Origin: Labyrinthula sp. Ha
Lineage: Eukaryota; Sar; Bigyra; Labyrinthulida; Labyrinthulaceae
Assembly (NCBI GenBank): GCA_015227615.1
Contig: JAALGZ010000029.1
Span: 372,001 to 436,000, forward strand
Length of the DNA: 64,000 bases
Direction of reading: 5' to 3'
In this document: positions 25,875 to 38,175 of the stretch, one piece after another
Layout of the letters: every line of letters begins with the position of its first letter
Position numbering within the stretch: position 1 is the first letter of the stretch
Made by a program: the position numbers and the translations under genes
The notes under the pieces: generated by a model
Databases searched by the model: none
What the model was told of the DNA's origin: nothing
What the model saw: the letters and a program-made list of their open reading frames with translations, nothing else

Positions 25875-28800
25875 TTTTCCTTTACGCTTTGTTTTTCTGT
25901 TAACGGTTATTGAATCTGAATATAAACGACTAGATTTGAAAATGCAGACTGTTGACGCTTGAATTCACTGTTTTTCTTACGAAATATTACTATTAATTTG
26001 ATTGGTTGCTTTTATGTATTTATTAGCCTATTAAATTTCATCAACTTAGATCCAGATTCGATCTGAGTAATACACAGATTCGTACATAAATACAATTATT
26101 AAGCAAAAATTAATTAAGCAGAAATTTTAGGCTCTGAAACAATTAGTATTAGTTTAGGCCCTAACCATAAACCATTTCACACCTCTAAGGAGACAGCAGA
26201 GCGTACGAACCTGTGTAGGTGTTTAGTTTCTGTACTGAGTGTCAATGATGGTGGTCTCCTCGTAGCCATACAAATAAAAAACTAAGAAAACTGAATTATA
26301 CGTGCGTGAAACCATGGCCGAAAAGTTACCTTCCTGTTACCAAATTGATGTCTCATTTCTATTAACCGAAGAGTTACAGACCTAAGAGTGTAGCTCTAGC
26401 AGAATGGTTAAAAATCAAATTTGCCTTGTTTATGGTAGAATAATATTTTAACGGGGAAATTCTAAGAACAAATGGAAGCGCTCTAGAAAACAAACAAGAG
26501 TAAATAGCATGATGACTATTTAGTGTTTCAACATAGTATAATGCATTTAAAGTTGCAACTGTTTCTGAAATAATCATCGAATATTAGCTAGTAAAAATTC
26601 ATCACTAAATTTCTGGCCAATTTTTTTTTCATTAGAAATCATTAATATTTCTAAAACTGTGGAGATTGGTTATTATTAACAACCTGTTAAATCTTACTGC
26701 ATCATTTGGCCACATGGTATTGCACTAAATGACGAAAAAAATATTATTTCATTTTTCCAGCATATAAAATCCATCAAATAATGGGCCAGGTGAACAAACG
26801 GTAGCCTACTGTCCGGCTCTTCCTGGGTTCTATGGAATTTTGCTTTGGGGTTTCATATGCTGAATGAATGAAAAAAAGAACCATGTGACTTGCCCTTGCA
26901 TCAGCCACCACTTAATAATGAAAATAAAATCATAATCATTTGATGTGAACTAAAGTACTAATTTTGTTACCCATCTTCAAGAACAATTATCAAATGAGTA
27001 TTGATAAATTTTATTGTATCACCTCATTAGCTTAAAGCGAACAAACCATCTCTCTAACCATGTAAAGTCAAGGAAATATGCTCGACTTTGTTATATTGAA
27101 ATCCAAAAACACAAACTGGGATCGTAAATATGATGCAGTGTAGCCCCAGGTCCCGATCAAAAATCAAGGAAAAATTCAACCTAACCATCAATTTTTATTT
27201 CTCACAAAAAAAGCTAGGCAAAACATAGGGACTAGATTTAAATAAGTACAAAATAATGAAACATATTAAGTATAATTATCCCTAATGCCCAAGATAGATT
27301 TACAATCAGTTTCCCATTGACAACTGCACATGAGCAAACGCAATAGACAACCAAGAATGATATCATTTAGTCTAGCTAGACCCATTAGCTAATGAGTCAA
27401 TTTCAATGCTATTTATTTGTACTAACGTCCATGACACTGTCGCAGGTACATTTTCAAAAGTTTTGATCCACATGTATCCTGTATCGTGTGGCTCAAAGGT
27501 CTTGAACTAGCTGCTTAGTAGCTTTTTTCGCTGTTACTTCTATTTTTATTTCATTCGTTCCTATTTCAAGGGACTGCACAGAGTTTTTCGAGACGATATT
27601 AAGACTTAACACCCTGCTTGAAGAGAGTAGTATTATAAGTCCAGATTATAATTATGAAGAGCCCCAGGCCAGTATAGAAGTCAAAGCTACATCTAAAATA
27701 AATTTCTTCTCAGATTTATGAGTACAATGGGTATGCTGTTAAGTGTTGACACATCCGTTTCTCATTAGAGCACGGATAAGGTGCCGCTGTTAAATATGTG
27801 CTCAAAACAATGGCTAAAGTTTAATTGTACTACAATTAGTAGCCATTTTGCTAAACTTCTAAGTATAGTACTTATTCTTGATTTATGCATAGTCTCTAAA
27901 TACTAATTCTTAAATTGTTACATTTTCTTCTCCGGATTAAGTAAAATCGATGTAGGTTAGGTTCTCTTAAAGATTTACCTCTAACTCTTGAGATTTTTTA
28001 TTTAATTCGGAGCAGCGAAATACAATGTGGATACCAAAGAGTAGCTGTTCCCGGTTAAATTTATTATACACCTTAGATCAGTTTCAAACTATTTTTTACT
28101 CCTTCACAGCATAATGTTATTTTCTAGACCTTTCAACATTACATTCTTCGTAAATGCAGCTGTAAATGGTTGTTTCTTCTAAATAACGATATCTGAAGGT
28201 TAACAGAAAACATATGGGCGCTTTTGAGTCAAGTGGTAAGTCTTATTATTACTGTGTAATAATTATATAGAAGGTTCACCCTATGGATATTATACATACA
28301 GTTGATATTTTCTTTTGACTTTTTTAAAACGTTCGGCAACCATCTGTAAAACTACAACAAACCATACTTTGATGATAAAATTTTTACCCCAGACAAATAT
28401 ATAGGTTTCTCTGCGCATAGCTTCTTGGTCGAAGGTTAACCATAATTTTGTTTTATTCGTTGTTGCAACTATTGCATGTGATTATCATTTTCTTTAATTT
28501 GATTGGGGAATACTTCAACTAGCAACACTCGTCTCGGCAAGTAGTTGTTTTGGAACATAGTATTAGCTGGCTTGTGAGAAAGAATCAGATGTGACTAACA
28601 TTAGTAGTAGTTTCGATCATCCCCTCCAGGGACAGGAAACTTTACTTTTTCGTCAGTGTTGGAAACAAGAGCTAGTCTGTAGACTTGAAACCAAGGTCTA
28701 CTAAATTATTGTCTCATGAGAACCAAAACCATTTCTCCGCTATTTAAGCAATATAGATATAATGAAAAAAAAAGGAATTTTTAGGAACATGCAATACTTG

Positions 28801-31800
28801 AGTTCATTTTCATTTATGCAAGTTGTGTATATATATCTTTCTATACAGCATATTTTATGTATACATGGTAGTCGTAAACATAGTAAGACATTGGATTTCA
28901 AATAAACTATTTCGCATTTCAAAGGCATTTTTTTCATAAATTCTTGCTTGAGTAAAGCTTGAATCTGACCCTTTATTCCTCCAGGCGCTGGCAATTGCAT
29001 TTAACCATTGATTTCCCACATTATTTCTTGAAATTTGAGTAACCTAGCGCGTTTGCATGGAATTTTAATGCAGATAATTGTGCTTCAACCTTATATTTTC
29101 CTGAACACTTCCAAACTGCGTTAGTCTTTTGAGAATTCTACCTAAGGAATTGTAAGGTATTGTGAATAAAATTTGAAAAAAAAAGACTATCAAGCGAAAG
29201 TTAAGAGTTTGTTACCAGAGAATGTAGCTAATAGGAGTCGGTACAAAGAGAATCTAGATAAGTTTCAGGAAGTCTGTAAGATACAGGGATCAAGAAGTCT
29301 AACCCTTAGAAATTTGAATCATAACAAATATAACGTGAAATAGTAGACTAAAATCCTCGCAAATTAATACAGGTATAGAATGAAACACTCTCGACTATGA
29401 CATTTGTATTTGTACTAGAGTGATAGGGTTATCTACAGGAATTAAGAAACAGGATAAGGGATGTGTTCAGAAAATGATTTAATATTGAACAAAATAACAT
29501 TTTAAATGGATAGTAACCAAGAAAATTTTTGATGTAATTTCATTGAGGTGGGGTTGGATTTTTTGAATACTCGTGAATTCATTGAGTTAAAGTGGTTCTG
29601 ACTTCCATTAATTGTAGTACAAAAAGATAATAGTCACTACAGACTAAGAAAATCCACATACTCTCCGTATTGAACTGCTATTCAAGAGGCTCATAGTTTA
29701 TATAAAGCTAATACCCATTTATAAGGGAGCTATCATACAAAAAAGTATTATATATGACCAAGATATTGTATATATTAGCACCCACTCTAGTTTTAGTTGT
29801 ATTTGACTTTAAATATACATAGTCAAGAGACACACAATTTGTTTGTTTTTCTTACTTTTCATGTAAGCTGTTTCGCTATAATGAGTTATACACCCTAAAA
29901 TATAGTCCTATCAATATCAAAAGTTCCTAGGTAGTTCTTAAGATCTTCCTTTGCATGTAGCAATAGATGATATAATATGTGGAGTTTATATAATGCAGTA
30001 GCTGTCTATTGTGATACCTGGAAGGCCTTGAAGGAGCTGCGGTATTGATTAAGTAAGCATGAAAAGCAAATGCGGTGTATTTGGAAGCGTTATGTTGTAT
30101 ATTATGGTGATGACCTGGTATTATGCAAATTATACAGCACTTCTAACTATGACCGCTTGGAGGTTCAACTAAACTTGTTTTAAGACCACTCTATTCCAAA
30201 ATAAATCCAAACTAAGAATAAGGTTTTGTTTCCTTCCTAAGACTCAATAGATTTTAGTTCCAAAAGGTAGAAGATACATAACACTTGAAATAATTGTTAA
30301 AAGTAAAAACATGGGTTTCGAACCTGATTTTATTGTCGTTTCTTCCAATAATAAAACTCTTTTAAATATGAATGAATTGGCTATAACCTGATAGCAAACT
30401 ATCATTGTTTATAACTAAGACTAACTGAAAGTTGATCATATTGTAGAAAGGTAGTATGGATTTGGGCTCGAGGCTATGTATGCACGGGTGCGAACTATTA
30501 TGGCAAGAAACAAAAATTTACATCACTAAGAAATGATCTTTTTGATTCTAAGATAAGTGATCATTTCAATTTAAGTAGAAGTTCAGAACTAAAAATTCAA
30601 CTTAGCTGCAAGTGAAGCTCCCATTTAAAATAAAGCTATACCCTAGTGAATCATAGATTTAGTTTTATTGAATGTCGTTAATTAGCTTTCGACTCGTAGG
30701 TTATTTGCTTAGATTTGTGCTAAATATCGTCTTTAGGTACATCTTATTGATTCTATCCTTTTGGTAGTGTACTAATTATGAGAGTGCTGTGAGGTGCAGT
30801 CAAGAACTGCCAATAACCTATTGTAGCTGAAAGTCAGCTAGAATTTTCCCGAATAACAAACATTCGTTGCTCAAGACAAAAGAATTAACTTGTATGCAAC
30901 TAGCCTTTGGAATATAGAAAACCTAAGTAGCACACATCAAATCGTTCCTGTATGGCATTAATTTCCATAGTACACATTTTGGCAATGACTATCGTTTTTC
31001 TCTTGTCATAAACATTGGCATGATGTGTCGATCTCCTTAACCTTTGAATGAATCTCCTCCATTGTTGATTGGTTGTTAACAGTAAAGTCATATAATGCGA
31101 ACTATGAAGTAATCGCAATTTTTTGGTATTTTCAAACGAAAAAGTATTCCGAGGTCCGGTAGCCAACATTAAAAGAAATGACATTGGATGCAGAATGGAA
31201 AATGGTACAACATTTGTTTTTAAAGAGTAGTTGAGCATTAACAGCTTTTTGTGCCTCACTGAAAGAGAGTAGAGCTAAGAAAACTACTATAATTCGTCTT
31301 GTTAATGGATGCTATGGATAACTTGATTAACTCAAGAGCAATGAGTTTTTGAAAGTTTCTTTGAAATAGTTTATTTAATTCGGTTAAGCTTTACTTTGAG
31401 TTCGTGAATTCAAGTTTGGGTGAAAACATGTTCTTGGTATTACATCCTGTAATTATAAAAGGTATTTCTCTGTAAACTTTTTTGAAAAGTTCTATTGGGT
31501 AAAATGGAATTATTAGCAGGTGTTAGCAAAAAGGATGTGAAAAGTAATTGAGCCTACAATAGTTTCTATGATACAGGGAATTTTGCTCAGAATAATCATC
31601 TGTAACTTTAAGTTAAACCGAGATTATAGAATAAGGTACAAATTTTAACAAAGCAATAGATTTCATGAAATAAAAAACCAGCAATGAAATCATCTAGAGT
31701 GCTGCACGTATTTTTTCTTGAGTATGAAAAATGGGTGGAACCAGTTCTAATTGCTCAAGCATCTTATGAGGCTACCCTTTCAGAAAATTAGCTTATGAGC

Positions 31801-33151
31801 TTGGTTCATAACCAAATAGAATGGAAAGTTAATCACCAATACATATAATAAACAACTTCTTACATCTAGAAAATCTTCATTTTACTTCCTCATTATCCGA
31901 TATAAGAAAAGAGTCGACATATATTAAATCTTGTATCAATACCATCGAAGGGTAGGAACAGCTGTTATCAGTACAACTTTAAGTAAGCTCATACTGATAG
32001 TCTCTATGGGATTATTGAGTTCAATTAAATAAGTTAGTACATCCACTTAGTCAAAAGGGGGAAAACTGCGGTTTGGCTAAGCAGTTCAAAACTTGGGGTT
32101 CCATTAAAACATATTGGACAATGTCTTGGGTGGATATATGCTAATATAATTCATAGAGGTGCTGAAATACCAACTTAGGATAACATGCTAATCTCTCAGA
32201 TTTTATTTTGAGGAGAATCCCTGTTTCTATGTAACAATGCTTTTTAGGGGAAACGCATCTGATAATTTACTTTGAGAAGACTTTCTGGATGCTAGAAAAG
32301 GTTTTTTCAACTGAAGGGTATAGCATATCATGTTTACAAACCCATTGGCACCCCCAAAAAAGTGAAAGTAAAGATTCTATGCGGCCTAGTGGCGGATCGT
32401 TTGAATATAGGCCTTTCTCTTGCTAATCTCGAGAATGGATCAGCACTAGAAGCTCCCATGAGTTGCAAATAATCTGAAAGACTATGCTCAAAACAAGAGC
32501 GTGAACCCTTTAGTACCTGAGGATGAAATTAAGAGTAAATTTTGTAGTTTGTGAATTGTGATGTTTTCTTTCACTAAGAATTTGGTTAACTGCAATTATA
32601 GAATCTGCTTTCTTGTAACAAAGAGCTCTATGTTTGTGCAACTTAAACTTTAGACTTCAAGAGTAAGGTCTTAACTTGTACGGAAAAGGAAAAGAAGTGG
32701 TTCCACAGCTACCATTATAAATTGCCTTTTACATTTTAAGTTTCTATCAATAATCAAACTTCCATAAGAAATAAAAATAACCATAAAAGATCTTTGAAGC
32801 AGTACTTCTTTATAACATCAAAACCTACATCTTATAACTTATTTTGTTTCCTTTACCAAAAACAGCAGGTTCAAATCATCTCCAACTACTACAGAAACTA
32901 ACTATTTACACCTTCGCTTCTGTGTATTTTATGTAAACCAAAAGAAAACTTAAGTACTCAGACAATAGAAAAAGAAAAAACTAGTAGTCACGATAACGAT
33001 GGTGGTTCGCTCCTTGACGCTAGAAAAATAATAATGCGCAGCACATTACCAGGTGGAGATTGAATGATCGAGTTTTAAAATCCAGACTATTCTAACAATT
33101 CAACAACAACTAACTTTTTAAATGGTAATAAAAATCAAATCAAAAAAATCT
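25875..33151. other. Gene-poor AT-rich stretch, 7.3 kb
   Basis: No open frame here looks like a protein. The longest ones (minus strand, 28740-29000 and 30900-31259) have low-complexity or unstructured composition and no recognisable motif. No tRNA or rRNA is visible. A short in-frame run at about 32330-32460 on the + strand (containing KPIGTPKKVKVKILCGLV) has some coding flavour but is too short to assign. Confidence 0.6.
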
Positions 33152-34513
33152 TCACTTATCAATGGCTTGGTTGTTTTGTTCCGCTAATAAATCAAAAATT
33201 CGACCAGCAGACTTGCAAAGAGCACAAAACTCAGGGTACTCTTTAAATGTTGAGCAGGAACAATCATCTTTCGGATCAAAGAAATGAGCAGTTAAATTCT
33301 CTGGTTGATTGATAGCAATGCTCTTAAATATACTAATGTCACAACAATCAGGATTATTTTCAGAAGGAACGATAACATAACTAACAAGACCTGGTTCAGT
33401 CTCTACTTGTTCAATTTTTGTCCTGGTATCAAAATGATAATTTTCACTTAGTACTTTGAGAGACATGATGTAACCATCCATAGATTCTTCAAAATAATGT
33501 GGCCTCTTCTCGCAACTAGAGTCAATGATATCCTTACTAAATAAAAACCTTTTAAAAGTTCTTGTACGTTCAGATAAACCCATTAAGAAAGCTTCCTTAT
33601 GATCGCCTATTCTACAGACTACATTTGGGGCGCGAAAATCCAAGTTATTGTTACTCGAAACCCTCTTCGAAGTCGAAAATATATGATCAATTTCAAACAG
33701 GGAGCCCACGTTCTTCCTAGCAAAGCTGACTATTTTATGAACTTGCCCTAGTTTGAGTAAATCTTTACTAAACTTCACTGGAATGTTCCAAGAATCAAAT
33801 CGAGCAACGTATCTCTTTGCAGTCATCGGATTTGAACCTACAGGCAGAAAAACTTTTGAAATTCTAAACTCTTTCTCCTTTAGAAAAGGAACACAATTAC
33901 AATCATGCACTCGCGTCACTCTATTCCACGGAATAGTTTTACCTATAACAGTTGAAAAAGCAATCCCTAAAACACATTGAACACCTAAACTTGTTTCTTC
34001 CTCTAGAAGAGACGAATCTTGTTCCCAGGTTCTTGGTTTGAATGATCCCATAGTATCTTTACATTTTCCTACAACATGTCGATAGCGTATGGCTTGTTCT
34101 TTTAACTTTTTTGTTGATTTTTGACTAAGATTTCTTCCAAAAAAACTTTTGCCACGAAGTGAAGAATGAATTTCTTTTAACCGTGCGATTTTTTGTTGAA
34201 GGACTTCATTTTCTTTAGCACACTTTTCGTTACTATTGATCAAGTTCATCTTTTCAATCTTTTTTCTTTCCAAAAAACTCTTTGCACTCTCTACTCGCTG
34301 TAGCTTGTGCTTCTTCTCATTAGAAAAGCTTGAGACGAAAGCTCTCTTCTTTAAGTTTGGTGCTAAAGTTTGCCAATCTTCACAAAAGTCCATATTTGCT
34401 GAGTTAAACTGAAGTTCCATACCTTTTCGTTCTGGTTTTGGCCATTTATCTTTATGCGTAGGTTCGTGCGACGTAAATGTGGAGAGAAAATCTTCTCCTT
34501 CTAGAGTTTTCAT
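33152..34513 (-). CDS. Uncharacterised protein with bZIP-like coiled coil
   Basis: 453 residues, single exon, stop TGA. An in-frame TAA lies 12 nt before the ATG, which supports this start. Residues 66-115 resemble a bZIP: a basic part (RVESAKSFLERKK), then a heptad-like coil (CAKENEVLQQKIARLKEIH). The invariant Asn and Arg of true bZIP basic regions are Arg and Leu here, so DNA binding is doubtful. Residues 180-400 are a mixed alpha/beta region that could be a START-like domain, as in many stramenopile proteins with this N-terminus, but no motif proves it. The C-terminus has a CSCSTFKEYPEFCALC cysteine cluster that could bind a metal. It stands alone, with more than 7 kb of gene-free DNA on each side. 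Function is unknown; a nuclear role is a guess. Confidence 0.75.
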   Translation of the reverse strand: MKTLEGEDFLSTFTSHEPTHKDKWPKPERKGMELQFNSANMDFCEDWQTLAPNLKKRAFVSSFSNEKKHKLQRVESAKSFLERKKIEKMNLINSNEKCAKENEVLQQKIARLKEIHSSLRGKSFFGRNLSQKSTKKLKEQAIRYRHVVGKCKDTMGSFKPRTWEQDSSLLEEETSLGVQCVLGIAFSTVIGKTIPWNRVTRVHDCNCVPFLKEKEFRISKVFLPVGSNPMTAKRYVARFDSWNIPVKFSKDLLKLGQVHKIVSFARKNVGSLFEIDHIFSTSKRVSSNNNLDFRAPNVVCRIGDHKEAFLMGLSERTRTFKRFLFSKDIIDSSCEKRPHYFEESMDGYIMSLKVLSENYHFDTRTKIEQVETEPGLVSYVIVPSENNPDCCDISIFKSIAINQPENLTAHFFDPKDDCSCSTFKEYPEFCALCKSAGRIFDLLAEQNNQAIDK

Positions 34514-35399
34514 TTGTGCTACTTATGCCTGAGTTAAAGCTTGAAACAGCTAAGTGGGAGTTAACATTTGGGAAATTGGCAAGAATAGACAGAAAATCCG
34601 AAACAGTGAAAATTGAGCAGTATTTCTGGTAGCACGATGGGAATGAGAATTCAGTGAAAATAAGTACATATTGAAACTTCTGCTGAATATGTTAGGATTA
34701 GCATAACTGATAGATGATGATATCCGTTTTTTTTTTTGGGAAAACAAGAAAGTAACAGAGAACCAAAAATATTCAGTAGTTTTCTTGATATACTGAGTTA
34801 AGTATTGAGTTGGGAGTGTGTAACTATGAGATTTAAATAACCCAAATTTAATTATATATCTGCGATGGCTACATCTCTTCTGGTGCAATCAGATTAAAAT
34901 TATTATGGTTGGAGTTATAGATATAAGAAGATACTTTCTTGATGCTAGATTACTGTATCAACTAAAGATAAATCACGTAATAGTTAAAAAATCAACAAAA
35001 TTCTTTGCTAAACACAACTATTGGATGAGGACCTAACAAAACAAGTAAAAAGTATAAAAACCGCAAGAACATTACTTAAATTGAAATTAGATTTAAAGTT
35101 TACTATTTTTCCTGCTCTACAAAAAAATAAGAAATACCCCTGTAAGTACTTTCCCCAATAAATTCAAACGCATTATAATTCATTGTGAAACGTCATTATT
35201 TTCTGTGTAATTTCTGCCCTTATACTAACGTTTTTTTCTAATTTATGGTTATATCAGCTCCACATATCAGTTTCACGTGTCAGCCCAGCAGTTCTACAAA
35301 CGCCTAATGAAATGAGGGAAAACTTGTTTAATTCAGAAAGCTATTTGATGCACAAGACTTTTATTTTACCCTTAATTGTCTCCCATGTGGAAGTGAATA

Positions 35400-36250
35400 T
35401 CTATTAAATTGTGTTACCTATGAATACAAGATCCACATTGGGAACACTATGAAACATTATTTGCTCGTTTTCCCAATCGAATTTCATGTATCAACCTAAC
35501 TTGTATTCCTCTTGGGCTTTTTAAAAACCCCAAATCAATTACAGGTTCCACTGTAGTTTCATTGCTATCAGGAACTTCCTCGGAGGGGACGAATATGCAT
35601 GCTTCCTCGTATTCTAACCTTAAAGAGCAGCGTCTAGGTTGATAAGAGGGAAATAAAGCACGGGTTTAACTTATCTTACTCTGATAATAACTTCCTAATG
35701 CGGTGTAAACTACACCACTGGCTAGTTTTTCAGAGGTGATTTTCTTATCCAAGCTGTTAAGTACTCAGATTGAGACGCCCTCTGAAAATTTATATCTCAC
35801 TGGGCTGAAGGCAAAATAAATTTAATATTTATTTGAGCAGTTCTCTGAAACAGTTTCTTTACTATTAATTGCTATTCTTTTCATGAGCTGATCTTCTAAA
35901 AATGAGACTTAATTAACTTCTTTGTTTACTTGTCAAGTACACTTAAGCACGTAGTTGCGTTGTAGTTTCAGCTCCTTAGTTTTTATTTTTGCTCCAGTTC
36001 TCGAATCAGAAAATGAAACAATAAATCTCCGGGAAAGGTAAAAGGGGCTATCATTCAACATTACCATATACTCTTACGGAATAAGAAAACAGGATGCATG
36101 AATTTTTAACAAACAGTATCAACATAGTTCTCATGTGATTAAATAGATTTTTCCACTCTCCATAGGCTAGAGTTATATTAATTGGCTCAAGCTATGTAGT
36201 GACCATAGTACTCCTTAAATCTTGTAATTAAGTATATCCATATTTTTTTT
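35400..36250 (-). mobile_element. Possible LTR-retroelement fossil fragment
   Basis: On the minus strand, a broken coding-like stretch has a run containing RRCSLRLEYEEACIFVPSEE and, upstream of it, short runs that recall the end of a retroelement integrase and the linker after it. No terminal repeats, protease or reverse transcriptase were recognised nearby. It is broken in several places and must be old. The family (Ty3-like or Ty1-like) cannot be told, and it may be something else. Confidence 0.2.
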
Positions 36251-37020
36251 AATCATTTCAGACTCAGTGAACCGTTTAAGACTTTCTACAATTTTTTCAG
36301 TGTTACCACACCCATTTTAATTCGCAAAAGCAGAAAACAGCACTCCGCCTTAAGTTTTATTTAGCATCTAAGAAGTTAACCTCGGAGAACTCTTGATTAG
36401 TGCATAATAAGTTTTATTGAAGAAGATAGAGCATCATTAACTAACTTACATCATGCATCAGCAAATACTTTGTTAGTTTTAGTCACTACTTTAATTTTGG
36501 TCAAGGGTTAAAACCTTTGTTGCTGTCAAAACACTTAGGTTCTATCAATGTAGGAACAGAAGGTACACACAAAACGTCGTGTCTGCAATTGGAACATTTT
36601 TTTAATTTTTTCCTTTCCATTACACTGCCATTGATGGAGTCAGATAAACACTGTTTGTATGTTATTGATCACCACACAAGATCTAAGGGTATTTTGTTCC
36701 CAAAATCTACTTAACTTATTCTCTAATGTACATTCAAAGGAAGTATTTGGTGTAGATAAGTCGCTGGAAATCCCTTCGAATGATTTTTAAAATGATTGTG
36801 CTCTTTAAAACCATAATCAAGTTTGCAATGTAAAAAAATAAAAATGATCCTCCTTTTACAAGTTTAAGGCTTATTAATGGTTGTACAGGTTTTTCTTAGT
36901 TCATGTATTCAAAGAAGAATTGGAGCATTAATATTCATCCATTCTTAAACCGGGTATCAGCATGGATATTTTTATGTATTGATTCTCTAGTTCAAATAGT
37001 AAAGCTCGTTATTACACCCC

Positions 37021-38175
37021 CTAAAGAACAGGAGAGCACCAGGAGAAGATAACGTATATAAATGGATACTAAAGACTATTATATTCGCACAGAAAATTGA
37101 AGCTAGCTTTATTTAACATATCTTCAAGAATGAAGAAGAAACTTAACATTCCAAAGGAAAATAACTTTGCTGAAACATATTCCTTAAGCAAAAAAGGAGA
37201 GATGAACTAAACATTATCATTCATATCACCCTATTGCCTTGTGTAGCACTATCTTTAAACTTCTTAGAGGCAATATGAATAACATGTTAAAGAAAAATAT
37301 CCAGCGTCTTTGAACATACCGACTTGTTTTCAAGAAAGTTAGTCCAATATTCAGCAAAATTAAGATGAAGTTCATTAGCGAAGTACTAATCGATGATATC
37401 AAACTTCAGCTTCTGTGTGTTGTTATTAGAAATGCTTTTGATAGTGCAAACCATGACTTTGCTCGACTCTCACGTTACGGACATCGTTTTACAAAACAAA
37501 TAAGAGATATAATTTAAAAAATTAAAGTTTAGTAGCAGCCAAGTCAAACAGAGGAAACGAGCTCTATAAACCTCTTCAATCTTCGACTTGATGCCCTGGA
37601 TGTGTTTCTTTAACCTCAATCATATTTATTTTTTGTCTAAACTCCATTGTAGAATGCATCCAACACTTCGTTATATACAACCTCAAAGTAGGTATGAGAA
37701 AATTTTGCTATCTTCTCTATGTTATTGATATTACTATAATATACGAAGACGGGGAAACATTATAAATCTTGTCTCTCAAATACAGATCACAGAAATTGCA
37801 TCTAGCTTACCAGTTAATATCCCTAAAACCAATATTCACCTGGCTGAAATGGGACATATTATCGTCAATACGATACCTGACCGAAACAAAACGACATGCT
37901 AGAAGAAAGTTTTTTGAAAACTGCGGAATATATTTTGAGTGCGAATTATCATCAAAATATAAAAAGACCCTCCATTTCGCTTCCAAACTTCAAATACCGG
38001 TATGTCTGGGGCTCTAGCTGTAAAATATTAGGAGACGATCATCTAAATCTGTTCTTACTCTCAGACGAAATTCGTTCTATTGTATGGTAATTAGTTGCCA
38101 CCGGTTAAAAATATCCTTATCTTGGAACCAACTTTAACAGCATTTGTATAGATTCTGTTACATTGCAATAAAACT
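37021..38175 (+). mobile_element. Decayed non-LTR retrotransposon (LINE) reverse transcriptase
   Basis: Conserved pieces of a LINE reverse transcriptase occur in the right order on the + strand but in different frames. At 37021 LKNRRAPGEDNVYKWILK matches the motif before the fingers (K-x-x-K-A-P-G-x-D-x). At 37422 VIRNAFDSANHDF is catalytic motif A (x-I-x-x-A-F-D). At about 37720 YVIDITIIYEDGETL is at the place of motif C (YADD in active enzymes; here degraded). At 38112 YPYLGTNFNS matches the YLG motif of the thumb. Frameshifts and stop codons lie between the pieces, so it is inactive. Ends, endonuclease and tail were not found, and the clade is not assigned. Confidence 0.65.

Noticed and set aside
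33815-33835. tRNA B-box-like sequence on the minus strand inside the 453-residue gene
   Set aside because: It is coding (VGSNPMTAK) and has no cloverleaf partners.
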